From assembly GCA_038040395.1 (NCBI GenBank), contig JBBPIJ010000003.1:186001-250000 (forward strand): a DNA stretch of 64,000 nt, given 5' to 3'. This stretch comes from VAXT01 sp038040395 (GTDB lineage Bacteria; Actinomycetota; Thermoleophilia; Gaiellales; Gaiellaceae). The position numbers and the translations under genes were made by a program. Within the stretch, counting starts at the first letter, position 1. Each line of letters opens with the position of its first letter. The notes beneath the pieces were generated by a model. That model had not been told where the DNA came from, ran no database searches, and worked only from the letters and a program-made list of their open reading frames with translations. Positions 16,284 through 24,075 of this stretch are shown piece after piece.

Positions 16284-16370
16284 GAGCCCCCCTTTCACGT
16301 CGTCGTCACTCGCCGCAATGTCGACGAGCCTTGGGCGGGCGGCAAGACTCCGCGCTAACCGCCCCCGATC

Positions 16371-17705
16371 TTAGTAGGCCGCTCCGGCAACAGGACGGCG
16401 CATCAGGCCGGCGAGCCCCGCCAGCAGGAACGCGAGGGCGAAGCTGGGGAGCGACGCGCCGATCGAGAACTGCGCGGGATGCGCGTTCTCGACGATCTCC
16501 GTCCACCAGCCTGGGCCCACCGGTTGGAGCCACTGGTAGAGCGCGAACCCGGCGACCCAGGCTCCGATGAGGGCGGGGCGGAAGGCCGGTGCCGCGAAGA
16601 AGTCGTCGCGCCGGTACTGCGTCCCCGCGACGAGCCAGTCCGCGAGCAGCACGCCGAACAGCGGCACGAAACAGGAGCCGAGCAGGTACAGGAAGTCGAG
16701 GTAGTGGGCGATATCGATCGTCAGCGCGCCGACTGTCGAGACCGTCGAGACGGCGACGATGAGCAGGCGCTGTGAAACGCGCGGCATGAGGTTCTGGAGC
16801 GACACCGCGGTCGAATAGATGTTCGCGAAGGCCTCGTCGGTCTCGTCCACCGTCACCGCGAAGAGGGCGAGCGCGGCCGCCGCGCCTCCGGCGGCAACCG
16901 CGACGGGGATCTGGGTCGCATCCGTGAGATTACGGTCGAGGACGAGGATCACGCCCAGGACGAGGATCCACGTCGCCCCGATGAAGTACCCGATGCCCGA
17001 TCCGAGGAGCGCGCTTCTGCGGTCGCGCGAGAACCGGGTGTAGTCGGCGGCGAGCGGCACCCAGGAAACCGTGATCGCGATCACGAGGTCGATCCCGAGC
17101 CAGATCGACATACCGCCTTCGCCCTTGGCCGACCAGAGCGAGCCGAGGTCGGCGTTCCAGACGACCCAGTAGGTGAGGTAGACCATCGAGGCGGCGACGG
17201 CGTACACGGCGAAGCGCCTGAGGAAGCGGCGAACGAAGCCGATCGGGCCCATGAACGCCAGGACGCCGGCGGCGACCCCGAAGAAGATCGTCCAGGCCGG
17301 CTTGGCCCGGAATCCGAGGAGGTCATCGGAGAGCGCGCTCGCGGCGGAGGCGATGATGATCAGCTCGAAGGTCGCCCAGCCGAGGCATTGGCCCACGTTC
17401 AGCACGGTCGGCAGATACGAGCCCCGGTGCCCGAGCGGCGAGCGAAGAAGCACCATCGACGGCACCCGCGCGTCCGCGCCGATCATGCCGGCGACTCCAA
17501 GCATCAGATTCCCGATCACGCTGCCGACGACGACCGCGATCAGCGCGTCGCGAAGCGAGAGCGCGGGGACGAGCAGCGCCCCGAGCACGAGGACGAGCAG
17601 TGAGACGCCGAGGTTGGCCCAGAGCATCGTCAGGTCGGCTCCGTTGAGAACGCGCAGGCGTTCCGGGACCGGCTCGATGCCCCAACTCGGAGTTTCGCGC
17701 TGCAT
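16371..17705 (-). CDS. cytX: NCS1-family permease, probably thiamin-precursor (HMP) transporter CytX
   Basis: 444 residues with about 12 membrane helices and the NCS1 (purine-cytosine permease) features LTMLWANLGVSLLVLVLGALLVP, GADARVPSMVLLRSPLGHRGSYLP and VPLAADYTRFSRD. NCS1 members carry nucleobases, hydantoins or thiamin precursors. The gene lies directly behind a TPP riboswitch (17711-17785), which identifies it as CytX-like, importing hydroxymethylpyrimidine or a related precursor. The ATG at 17705 is preceded by GAAGGGAGG, and this ribosome binding site abuts the 3' side of the riboswitch, so translation control is likely. Confidence 0.88.
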   Translation of the reverse strand: MQRETPSWGIEPVPERLRVLNGADLTMLWANLGVSLLVLVLGALLVPALSLRDALIAVVVGSVIGNLMLGVAGMIGADARVPSMVLLRSPLGHRGSYLPTVLNVGQCLGWATFELIIIASAASALSDDLLGFRAKPAWTIFFGVAAGVLAFMGPIGFVRRFLRRFAVYAVAASMVYLTYWVVWNADLGSLWSAKGEGGMSIWLGIDLVIAITVSWVPLAADYTRFSRDRRSALLGSGIGYFIGATWILVLGVILVLDRNLTDATQIPVAVAAGGAAAALALFAVTVDETDEAFANIYSTAVSLQNLMPRVSQRLLIVAVSTVSTVGALTIDIAHYLDFLYLLGSCFVPLFGVLLADWLVAGTQYRRDDFFAAPAFRPALIGAWVAGFALYQWLQPVGPGWWTEIVENAHPAQFSIGASLPSFALAFLLAGLAGLMRRPVAGAAY

Positions 17706-17710
17706 TCGCC

Positions 17711-17785
17711 TCCCTTCGCCGGCATGACCCGGATCAGGTTCTGCGGGTGTGATCTCAGCCGCGACCTGTGCCGCGGCACCCCGGT
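17711..17785 (-). promoter_or_regulatory. TPP riboswitch (THI element)
   Basis: Read on the minus strand: CCGGGGTGCC, then GGCTGAGATCACACCC, then GAACCTGATCCGGGTCATGCCGGCGAAGGGAG. CTGAGA and the ACCTGAT..GGGTCATGCC block are the two hallmarks of the thiamin pyrophosphate aptamer. P1 ends where the Shine-Dalgarno of the permease gene begins, pointing to control by hiding the ribosome binding site. Confidence 0.95.
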
Positions 17786-17816
17786 TTCGGCACTCTACCG
17801 TCCGCGTGGAGGCGAG

Positions 17817-18959
17817 CTACGAAGCCGTGCGCAGACGCGGCAGCTGCCGCACTCCCACGGGGAGCCACCAGAGCGCGAGGCCGAGCGCGAGACCGACCGT
17901 CAGGTTCACCTCGAACCCGACGAACCCGACGAGGAGCGCCACGAGCCAGTCGCGTGCGCGCGAGAGATCTCGCAGCAGCAGGAGGTGGAGCACTCCCGCG
18001 GTCGCGAGCACGCCGGCGAGGATCGGCAGTGGGAAGGCGGCGAGGAGCCCAGCCAGCCCGGCGCCGAGGGCAAGGGCCATGGTGAGGAGCAGGACTCCCA
18101 TCGCCGCGGGAGCGGCAGCCGTTCGAGCGCCGAACGCGTAATGCGCGGTCATGCCGCCGGCGCCGTGGCACACCGGCATCCCGGAGATCGCGCCCGCGAG
18201 CAGGTTCGCCGAGCCGAAGGTCGTCGCCAGCCGCCCCGGGCGGACCCGCTCGGCGGCCTTCCCGAAGTACACCCGCGCGGCATCCGCGGTCGCCAGGCAC
18301 GAGTTCGCGAACGACAGCGGCACCTGGGGGACGACGAGGACCGTGAATGCCGTCCAGAACGTCGCCGAGTCGAGGTGTGGCAGCGAGATCGGCGAGGGCC
18401 CGAAGGCCGCCTTGTCGCCGGCGAGCACGACCATCGCGACCGCGCCCGCGCCGACGAGCGCCAGCGTGATCGGGTGCTTGCGAAGCGCGAACGCGAGGAC
18501 GAGCACTAGCAGCGCCAGTGGCAGCGCCCAGCTCTGGCTCAGGGCGTGCTCCGTGAACCCCTTCGGCGGCTTCGTGACGAGCGTCCACGCGATCTTCAGG
18601 AAGAGAAGACCGACCGTGAGCTGCACGCCGCGGATGAGGGCCCGCGGAAATCCGCGAGCGGCAAGGTCGAGCAGCCCGAACCGCCCGAGGACGATGAAGA
18701 TGACTCCCATCAGGAGCGCTCCGGCCGCGATCTCGTCCGAGCCGAGGCCCTTCGCGATCGCGATCGCGCCGAACGCCTTCAGCGGCTGAACCGGGACGGG
18801 CAGCCGGTAGACCGCGGCAGCCGTCAGGTAGAGGAGCCCGGCCGGGAGGAGCACCGCCGTTGCCGAGAGGCCGTTCCCGACGATCAGCGCGACGGCGATC
18901 GGCAAGAGCACGCCCACGTCGGCGACCGCGCCGGAGAGTTCCCGTCGATCGAGCCTCAT
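17817..18959 (-). CDS. MOT1-type sulfate/molybdate transporter
   Basis: 380 residues, strongly hydrophobic (about 10-12 helices). It has the two conserved stretches of the MOT1 family: YRLPVPVQPLKAFGAIAIAK in the N-terminal half and ISGMPVCHGAGGMTAHYAFGAR in the second. MOT1 proteins are related to SulP carriers, and the characterised plant and algal members take up molybdate with high affinity. A molybdate role fits the molybdenum hydroxylase genes ~18 kb away, by inference. The ATG at 18959 overlaps the stop of the RAYT transposase gene by 4 nt. Confidence 0.82.
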   Translation of the reverse strand: MRLDRRELSGAVADVGVLLPIAVALIVGNGLSATAVLLPAGLLYLTAAAVYRLPVPVQPLKAFGAIAIAKGLGSDEIAAGALLMGVIFIVLGRFGLLDLAARGFPRALIRGVQLTVGLLFLKIAWTLVTKPPKGFTEHALSQSWALPLALLVLVLAFALRKHPITLALVGAGAVAMVVLAGDKAAFGPSPISLPHLDSATFWTAFTVLVVPQVPLSFANSCLATADAARVYFGKAAERVRPGRLATTFGSANLLAGAISGMPVCHGAGGMTAHYAFGARTAAAPAAMGVLLLTMALALGAGLAGLLAAFPLPILAGVLATAGVLHLLLLRDLSRARDWLVALLVGFVGFEVNLTVGLALGLALWWLPVGVRQLPRLRTAS

Positions 18960-19516
18960 GTCGGAGAACTTAGATCGTCAACGACGAACCTGCGCAACTT
19001 CGTTCGAGCTTCATCGGTCGGCACGGCGAAGTCTCGGAGGGCGCCGGCAACGTCGAGAAACGCTGGTGGACGAGTCAGCTCGAGCAGGCCGGAGTAGCTG
19101 CTCCAAGGCCAATGCTCCGGAGACGCGGCGAGCCCGGCGCGAACCGGATTCAGCGCGATGTATCGGTGCACCTCGAGTCGATGACCTTCCTCCTCGACCA
19201 GCACGGAGTGATAGCGAGCCTCGAAGACATGGCCTTTCTCCTTGCGATGCCGGTTGACGCGTTGGCCGTAGCACCCGTTCAGGTACTGCATTCCGGCAGC
19301 CAGGTCGGGCTCAGGAGTCTCGACATACAGGTGGTAATGGGTGCTCAGCACGCAGTACGAACGGCACGACCATCCCCGCGCCGCGACCACGCCACTGACG
19401 ATGTCGAGGAAGTCTGCGCGCTCTTCGTCATCTCGAAACAGCGTGCGCCCCGTGTTGCCGGAAGAGGTGATGTGGTACAGCGCTCCGGGTGCCTGAATGC
19501 GCGGCGGGCGGGGCAT
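18956..19516 (-). CDS. REP-associated tyrosine transposase (RAYT, Y1_Tnp)
   Basis: 186 residues: PRPPRIQAPGALYHITSSGN at the start, the metal-binding HYH motif in CVLSTHYHLYVET, then GHVFEARYHSVLVEEE with the presumed catalytic Tyr, and RYIALNPVRAGL. This is the single-domain HUH nuclease linked to REP palindromes. The start is ATG 19516; the frame runs on upstream without support. A REP-like palindrome lies 55 bp upstream (19571-19605). Its stop overlaps the transporter ATG, an unusual junction for a transposase gene and a sign of long residence. Confidence 0.9.
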   Translation of the reverse strand: MPRPPRIQAPGALYHITSSGNTGRTLFRDDEERADFLDIVSGVVAARGWSCRSYCVLSTHYHLYVETPEPDLAAGMQYLNGCYGQRVNRHRKEKGHVFEARYHSVLVEEEGHRLEVHRYIALNPVRAGLAASPEHWPWSSYSGLLELTRPPAFLDVAGALRDFAVPTDEARTKLRRFVVDDLSSPT

Positions 19517-19570
19517 GCAACGAGAGTAGGCCCGCCTGCTCCCGTCTCTCAACGCTGCGCCAATTTCGTC

Positions 19571-19605
19571 ACACCTCTTTTCGGGTCTGACCCCATTTGA
19601 GGTGT
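19571..19605. repeat. REP-like double palindrome beside RAYT gene
   Basis: The outer arms ACACCTC and GAGGTGT enclose an inner GGGTC-T-GACCC. It is located just upstream of the RAYT start, the usual place for the cognate REP of such a gene. Confidence 0.6.
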
Positions 19606-19625
19606 TGGGGCTTGGTTGCGGCGAC

Positions 19626-20564
19626 TTAGAACGTGGCTTCCCGGACCCCCGTTGCGATCACGATCAGGATCGCCGCTGCCGCTGCCAGGCGGTACAGCAC
19701 GAAGAGAGAGTAGTCGTGTCTGCGCACGTAGCCGAGCAGGAGGTCGATCGCGATCAGGCCGGCGCCCGCGGCCGCGATCGTGCCGACGACGAACGGGCCG
19801 GTCGAGCCGGGCGGCAGGCTTCCGAAGACGACGTGCTTGAGCCCCTTGAAGAGGACGGCGCCGAAAACGATCGGGATCAGGAGCAAGAACGAGAGGCGAG
19901 CGGCGCTGTCCCGGTCGAGCTTCAGGAAGCGCCCGGCCGTGATCGTGATCCCCGAGCGCGAGACACCCGGCATGAGCGCGATCGCTTGCGCGAGGCCAAC
20001 GCCGAAAGCCGTCCAGCGCCCAATGTTCTCGAGCTTCCGCGTTTGCGCGCTCCGGTCGGCCAGCCAGAGCAAGAGCGCGAAGACGGCAAGGTTGATCGCG
20101 ATCTGCCAAGGCGCGCCCAGGTGATCCTCGATCACGCCCTCCCCGGCGGCGCCGGCAAGAGCTGCCGGGATCGTGGCCACGAAGACGACCCAAGCGATCT
20201 TCTCGTCGGCCGTCCCGACCGTCCGCCGCCCGATCGACCGGAGCCAGGCGGCGACGAGGCGCACCACGTCGTCCCAGAAGTAGGCGATCACCGCAACGAG
20301 GGTGCCGAGGTGCAGCGCCACGTCGAAGGTCTTGTTGAAGTCCGGATGGCTTTGTAGGTAGTGCCAGTCGAAGAGCCAGGGGACGAGGATCAAATGGCCC
20401 GAGGAGGAGATGGGCAGCAGCTCGGTCAGCCCCTGGACGATGCCGAGCGTGAACGCCTGCCAGTCGGTGAGCTTTCCCGACTGCTCGCCGACGCCGAACG
20501 CAGCCAAGACCACGGCGAGCACGAGCAGCGCGACGGCAGAGACATAGACCAGGCGGCGCCGCAT
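19626..20564 (-). CDS. uppP: Undecaprenyl-diphosphatase (BacA/UppP)
   Basis: 312 residues. It carries both catalytic segments of UppP: GLTELLPISSSGHLIL (Glu/Ser-rich motif) and MPGVSRSGITITAGR (PGxSRSG motif), within about eight membrane helices. The enzyme removes a phosphate from undecaprenyl diphosphate, recycling the lipid carrier of cell-wall synthesis, and can give bacitracin resistance. The N-terminal helix before the first motif is slightly longer than usual. It lies 12 bp after the phoP-like gene on the same strand, so the two may share a transcript. Confidence 0.95.
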   Translation of the reverse strand: MRRRLVYVSAVALLVLAVVLAAFGVGEQSGKLTDWQAFTLGIVQGLTELLPISSSGHLILVPWLFDWHYLQSHPDFNKTFDVALHLGTLVAVIAYFWDDVVRLVAAWLRSIGRRTVGTADEKIAWVVFVATIPAALAGAAGEGVIEDHLGAPWQIAINLAVFALLLWLADRSAQTRKLENIGRWTAFGVGLAQAIALMPGVSRSGITITAGRFLKLDRDSAARLSFLLLIPIVFGAVLFKGLKHVVFGSLPPGSTGPFVVGTIAAAGAGLIAIDLLLGYVRRHDYSLFVLYRLAAAAAILIVIATGVREATF

Positions 20565-20575
20565 CCGGCGGCAGG

Positions 20576-21271
20576 TTACTTGGGAACGGCCTCCAGCTTG
20601 TAGCCCACGCCGTAGCGCGTGTGGATGAAGTCGTGGCGGGATGCCCGCCGGTCGATCTTCTCGCGAAGGCGGCGCACATAGACGTCGACGGTGCGGTCAC
20701 GGTGCCCAGCTCGTCGTCCCCAGATCTTCTGGAGCAGCTCATCACGCGTCGCGACGCGCCCCGCGTCGAGGGCCAGCGTGTACAGGAGGCGGAACTCGGT
20801 CGGCGTCAGCTCCGCGTCGACCCCGTCCACGTAGGCCTGCACCTCACGAGGATCGATGCGGAGCTCCTCGATCTCGATCGCCTCGCCCCGCTGGACGTCC
20901 TGCCCTCTCACGCCCCGGCGGGCTGCCGCCTGTACACGCGCCACGAGCTCCTTCATCGAGAACGGCTTGACGAGATAGTCGTCCGCCCCGAGCTCGAGCG
21001 CGTGGATCCGGTCGTGCTCGGTGCCGCGCGCGCTGACGACGATGATCGGCGTTCCGATCCCCTCGGCGCGCGCCGTCTCGATCACGCTCCAACCGTCGCG
21101 GCCGGGCAGCATCAGGTCGAGGACGCAGACGTCGGGCTGGTCGTAGCGGAGGCGTGTGAGCCCGAGCTCGCCCTTCGTCACCAGGACCGGCTCGAAGCCC
21201 GCAGCGGCGAGGTGCTGGGCCATACCCTGGCCGATCACCTCGTCGTCCTCGAGGATGAGGACTCGGGGCAT
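20576..21271 (-). CDS. phoP: PhoP/OmpR-family response regulator
   Basis: 231 residues. The receiver domain has the acidic pair in ILEDDE, phospho-acceptor Asp52 in VLDLMLPG, Ser/Thr in VVSARG and Lys102 in YLVKPF. The C-terminal winged helix ends GHRDRTVDVYVRRLREKI..RYGVGYKLE. The start is ATG 21271; an upstream in-frame GTG would add 19 residues without support. It is divergent from a histidine kinase gene, and a PHO-box-like triplet (21318-21350) in its own transcription direction lies 47 bp upstream. With the pst genes following, it is very probably the phosphate regulator PhoP. Confidence 0.9.
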   Translation of the reverse strand: MPRVLILEDDEVIGQGMAQHLAAAGFEPVLVTKGELGLTRLRYDQPDVCVLDLMLPGRDGWSVIETARAEGIGTPIIVVSARGTEHDRIHALELGADDYLVKPFSMKELVARVQAAARRGVRGQDVQRGEAIEIEELRIDPREVQAYVDGVDAELTPTEFRLLYTLALDAGRVATRDELLQKIWGRRAGHRDRTVDVYVRRLREKIDRRASRHDFIHTRYGVGYKLEAVPK

Positions 21272-21317
21272 CGTCCCGTCAATAATGGCGTGTGACCGAT
21301 CTTCTGCGGGTGCATTC

Positions 21318-21350
21318 GTGGTGAGCATGTGGTGAATGTGTGGTGAACGA
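21318..21350 (-). promoter_or_regulatory. PHO box between phoP and phoR
   Basis: Three 11-nt direct repeats: GTGGTGAGCAT, GTGGTGAATGT, GTGGTGAACGA. On the phoP strand each reads with a TCACC core. Periodicity and core match the actinobacterial PhoP-binding PHO box. The last unit contains the phoR start codon (GTG 21340), so a bound regulator would also cover the kinase start. Confidence 0.8.
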
Positions 21351-22041
21351 CATCGACACCGATATGAGTCCTGACCCCCTCGAAGCCTACGAGGAACTTC
21401 GGGCTGGCTTCACGGCGGTTGTCTCTCACGAGCTGAGGACGCCGCTCGCCCGTGCTCTTGCGCTCATCGAATCGGGGTTAGACCCCGAAACGGTCCTGGA
21501 GCAGGTTCGGGCGGAGGTCGAGCAGATGACCGCCCTCGTCGACGACGTGCTCTTCCTGGCCGAGCTCGAGAGCGGCCGCGCGGTCGTCGCGTTCGGGCCG
21601 ACCAAGGCCCTGCCGGAGATCGAGCGCGTTGCCGCTGACTTCGCTGAGCGGGCAGATCGGGCGGACGTGAGAATCGAGGTCGAGGGGGGCCCGGACGTTG
21701 AGCTTCCGCTTCGACCGCGGATGCTCGAAGTGGTCGTCCAGAACCTGATCGAGAACGCCCTCCGCTACGCGGGCCCGGGCACGACGCTCCGCCTTCGGGC
21801 GGAGGCCGATGGTGACGCACGGAGGTTCACGGCTGCCGACGATGGTGCCGGAGTTGGGGAAGCGGACGCCCCTCGCCTGTTCGAGCGGTTCTTTCGGAGC
21901 GACCGCGCTCGGTCCTCGAGGGGCACGGGGCTCGGCCTCGCGATCGTCAAGCACATCGTCACCACGGCCGGCGGAACCGTCTCCGCATCGAGCGCTCCCG
22001 GCCGGGGCCTCGAGATCACCTGCCGCTTCCCTGCGGGCTGA
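21340..22041 (+). CDS. phoR: PhoR-like histidine kinase without membrane or sensor domain
   Basis: 233 residues. HisKA with H-box His30 (FTAVVSHELRTPLARAL), then HATPase_c with N-box Asn135 (NLIENALRYAG), G1 DDGAGVG, F-box LFERFFRS and G2 GTGLGLAIVKH. There is no transmembrane helix, HAMP or PAS domain before the H-box; most PhoR proteins have these. It may sense through PhoU/Pst contact or be a shortened form. The start is GTG 21340, with GTG 21343 or ATG 21364 as alternatives. It is divergent from phoP and followed by the pst operon. Confidence 0.88.
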   Translation: MVNDIDTDMSPDPLEAYEELRAGFTAVVSHELRTPLARALALIESGLDPETVLEQVRAEVEQMTALVDDVLFLAELESGRAVVAFGPTKALPEIERVAADFAERADRADVRIEVEGGPDVELPLRPRMLEVVVQNLIENALRYAGPGTTLRLRAEADGDARRFTAADDGAGVGEADAPRLFERFFRSDRARSSRGTGLGLAIVKHIVTTAGGTVSASSAPGRGLEITCRFPAG

Positions 22042-22072
22042 CACCGGTCCGACACCAGCACGTCACCACCTT
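22040..22072 (+). promoter_or_regulatory. PHO box upstream of pstS1
   Basis: Three 11-nt direct repeats GACACCGGTCC, GACACCAGCAC, GTCACCACCTT with an (A/T)CACC core. It begins at the stop codon of phoR and ends 66 bp before the pstS1 ATG. Confidence 0.75.
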
Positions 22073-22138
22073 TCTGCCCACGCGGCGACCACCGCGGCGA
22101 ACACTCGGGCAGACGACTGAATCCGACAGGGAGGACTC

Positions 22139-23068
22139 ATGACGAAGAGGCTCGTACTTGCATTCTCGGCTGCTCTGGCGGTCGCAGCGCTCGCCGCGGC
22201 CGCCGGCAGCGCAGGCGGCTCCGAGCTCAGGGGAACCATTACCGCCGACGGCTCGAGCACTGTTGGGCCGTACACGACAGCCGCTGCCGAGGGTTTTCAC
22301 AAGTTGCATTCCAAGGTGAACGTCACCGTGGGCATCTCGGGCACGGGCGGTGGCTTCGAGCGCTTCTGCCGCGGCGAGACCGATCTTTCGGACGCCTCTC
22401 GTCCGATCAAGCCCGCCGAGAACAAGAACTGCCTGGACAAGGGGATCGGCTACATCGCGTTCACGGTCGCAAACGACGGGATCGCGATCGTCGTGAACAA
22501 GCAGAACACCTGGGCCAAGTGCCTCAGCTTCGAGCAGCTGCACGAGATGTGGAAGCCGGGCTCGAACGTGGACAACTGGAATGACGTCAGCCCGAGCTTC
22601 CCGAACCAGAGCCTCAAGCTGTTCGGGCCGGGCACGGACTCGGGCACGTTCGACTTCTTCACCGAGAAGATCAACGGCAAGGCTCGAGCCAGCCGGTCGG
22701 ACTACTTCCCGAGCGAGAACGACAACGTGATCGTCCAGGGCGTGTCCGGCGAGAAGGGCGGACTCGGCTACTTCGGTCTCTCCTACTACGTCGAGAACCA
22801 GAGCAAGCTCAATCTCGTCAAGGTCAACGCCGGCGCGGGCTGCGTGGCGCCGAACATCAAGACCGTGCAGTCGAAGAGGTACAAGCCGCTCTCGAGGCCA
22901 CTCTTCATCTACGTGAAGCGAACCTCGTTCAAGCGGCCTGAGGTTCGCGCCTTCATCGGCTACATCCTCAAGAACGAGCGCGCGATCGCGAAGAAGGCTC
23001 GCTTCGTGGCGCTCACGGACGCACAGCTCAAGCTCGCCCGCTACAGGTTCCGCGGCGCGGGACGCTAG
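22139..23068 (+). CDS. pstS: Phosphate-binding protein PstS (copy 1)
   Basis: 309 residues with a classical signal peptide (TKRLVLAFSAALAVAALAAAA) and no lipobox. The phosphate site of PstS is evident: DGSSTVGPYT, GISGTGGGFERFCRGETDLSDASRPI, GPGTDSGTFDFFT. It would capture phosphate outside the membrane and deliver it to PstCA. ATG 22139 follows GGGAGGA. A PHO box lies upstream and a second one follows before the next pstS, so this gene may be a separate, strongly induced unit. About half the residues match copy 2. Confidence 0.95.
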   Translation: MTKRLVLAFSAALAVAALAAAAGSAGGSELRGTITADGSSTVGPYTTAAAEGFHKLHSKVNVTVGISGTGGGFERFCRGETDLSDASRPIKPAENKNCLDKGIGYIAFTVANDGIAIVVNKQNTWAKCLSFEQLHEMWKPGSNVDNWNDVSPSFPNQSLKLFGPGTDSGTFDFFTEKINGKARASRSDYFPSENDNVIVQGVSGEKGGLGYFGLSYYVENQSKLNLVKVNAGAGCVAPNIKTVQSKRYKPLSRPLFIYVKRTSFKRPEVRAFIGYILKNERAIAKKARFVALTDAQLKLARYRFRGAGR

Positions 23069-23100
23069 TCACCAGAACGTCACCAGACGTTCACAAAACG
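23068..23100 (+). promoter_or_regulatory. PHO box upstream of pstS2
   Basis: GTCACCAGAAC, GTCACCAGACG, TTCACAAAACG: three 11-nt units with a TCAC core. They directly follow the pstS1 stop and end one base before ATG 23101. That leaves no room for a promoter upstream of this ATG, and suggests that translation may begin further down (GTG 23140). Confidence 0.8.
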
Positions 23101-24075
23101 ATGACCCACCCGCGGGGCGGCAATGGCGAAACTTCGTACGTGCCGCCCCGCCTCGCTCTCGTCGCCGGCCTGATCGCTCTCCTGCTCGTTTCCGGCTGCG
23201 GGCGGAGCGGAGGCGACAGTGGCGGAACGGGAAGCGGCGACCTCTCGGGCCGGGTGACCGCCGACGGCTCGAGCACGGTCGGCCCGTTCGTGACGGCTGC
23301 GGCCGAGCTCTTTCGAAAGACGGAGGGCGGCGTGGAGATCACGGTCGGGATCTCCGGTACAGGCGGCGGCTTCGAGCGCTTCTGCCGGGGCGAGACGGAC
23401 CTCTCGGACGCTTCGCGTCCGATCGAGGCCGACGAGGCTGGGGCCTGTCGGAAGGAGGGCGTCGAGTACGTCGAGCTCCAGGTCGCGAACGACGGAATCG
23501 CGGTCGTCGTGAACAAGGACAACGACTGGGCCACGTGCCTGACGGTGGCGCAGCTGAACGAGATCTGGAAGCCCGGCTCCAAGGTGGGGAGCTGGCAGGA
23601 CATCGATCCGGGCTTCCCCGACGAGAGACTCACCCTCGCCGGTCCGGGAACCGACTCCGGCACGTTCGACTTCTTCACGAAGGCGATCAACGGGGAAGAG
23701 GGCGCGAGCCGCACCGACTACAACGCGAGCGAGAACGACAACGTCATCGTGCAGGCTGTCTCGGGAGACAAGGGCGGCCTCGGCTACTTCGGGCTCTCGT
23801 ACGCCGAGCAGAATCAGGACAAGCTGAGGACCCTCGAGGTCGACGGGGGCAGCGGCTGCGTGGCTCCCAGCCGCGAGACCGTGCAGAGTGGCGAATACCA
23901 GCCTCTGTCGCGACCGCTCTTCGTTTACGTAAAGAGCGATGCGCTGAAGAGGCCCGAAGTGAAGGCGTTCCTCGAGTTCATGCTCGATCGCCAGACGGAG
24001 ATCGCCGGCAACCTCTTCGTGCCGCTGACGAGCGAGCAACTCGACAAGGCCCGCGCCGAGCTCACACAAGCGTGA
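23101..24075 (+). CDS. pstS: Phosphate-binding lipoprotein PstS (copy 2)
   Basis: 324 residues from ATG 23101, or 311 from GTG 23140, which gives a neat lipoprotein signal (PPRLALVAGLIALLLVSGC, lipobox LVSGC with Cys33 in the longer numbering). The ligand-binding segments DGSSTVGPFV, GTGGGFERFCRGETDLSDASRPI and GPGTDSGTFDFFT are conserved. Unlike copy 1 it is membrane-anchored. A PHO box abuts the upstream start, favouring GTG 23140. The stop overlaps the pstC start (GTGA at 24072), so it is the first gene of the pstSCAB-phoU operon. Confidence 0.93.
   Translation: MTHPRGGNGETSYVPPRLALVAGLIALLLVSGCGRSGGDSGGTGSGDLSGRVTADGSSTVGPFVTAAAELFRKTEGGVEITVGISGTGGGFERFCRGETDLSDASRPIEADEAGACRKEGVEYVELQVANDGIAVVVNKDNDWATCLTVAQLNEIWKPGSKVGSWQDIDPGFPDERLTLAGPGTDSGTFDFFTKAINGEEGASRTDYNASENDNVIVQAVSGDKGGLGYFGLSYAEQNQDKLRTLEVDGGSGCVAPSRETVQSGEYQPLSRPLFVYVKSDALKRPEVKAFLEFMLDRQTEIAGNLFVPLTSEQLDKARAELTQA

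Noticed and set aside
21464..21490. GGGGT-TA-GACCCC palindrome as another REP copy
   Set aside because: It lies in the coding part of the kinase gene, and the codons there are needed for the helix after the H-box; chance is enough.
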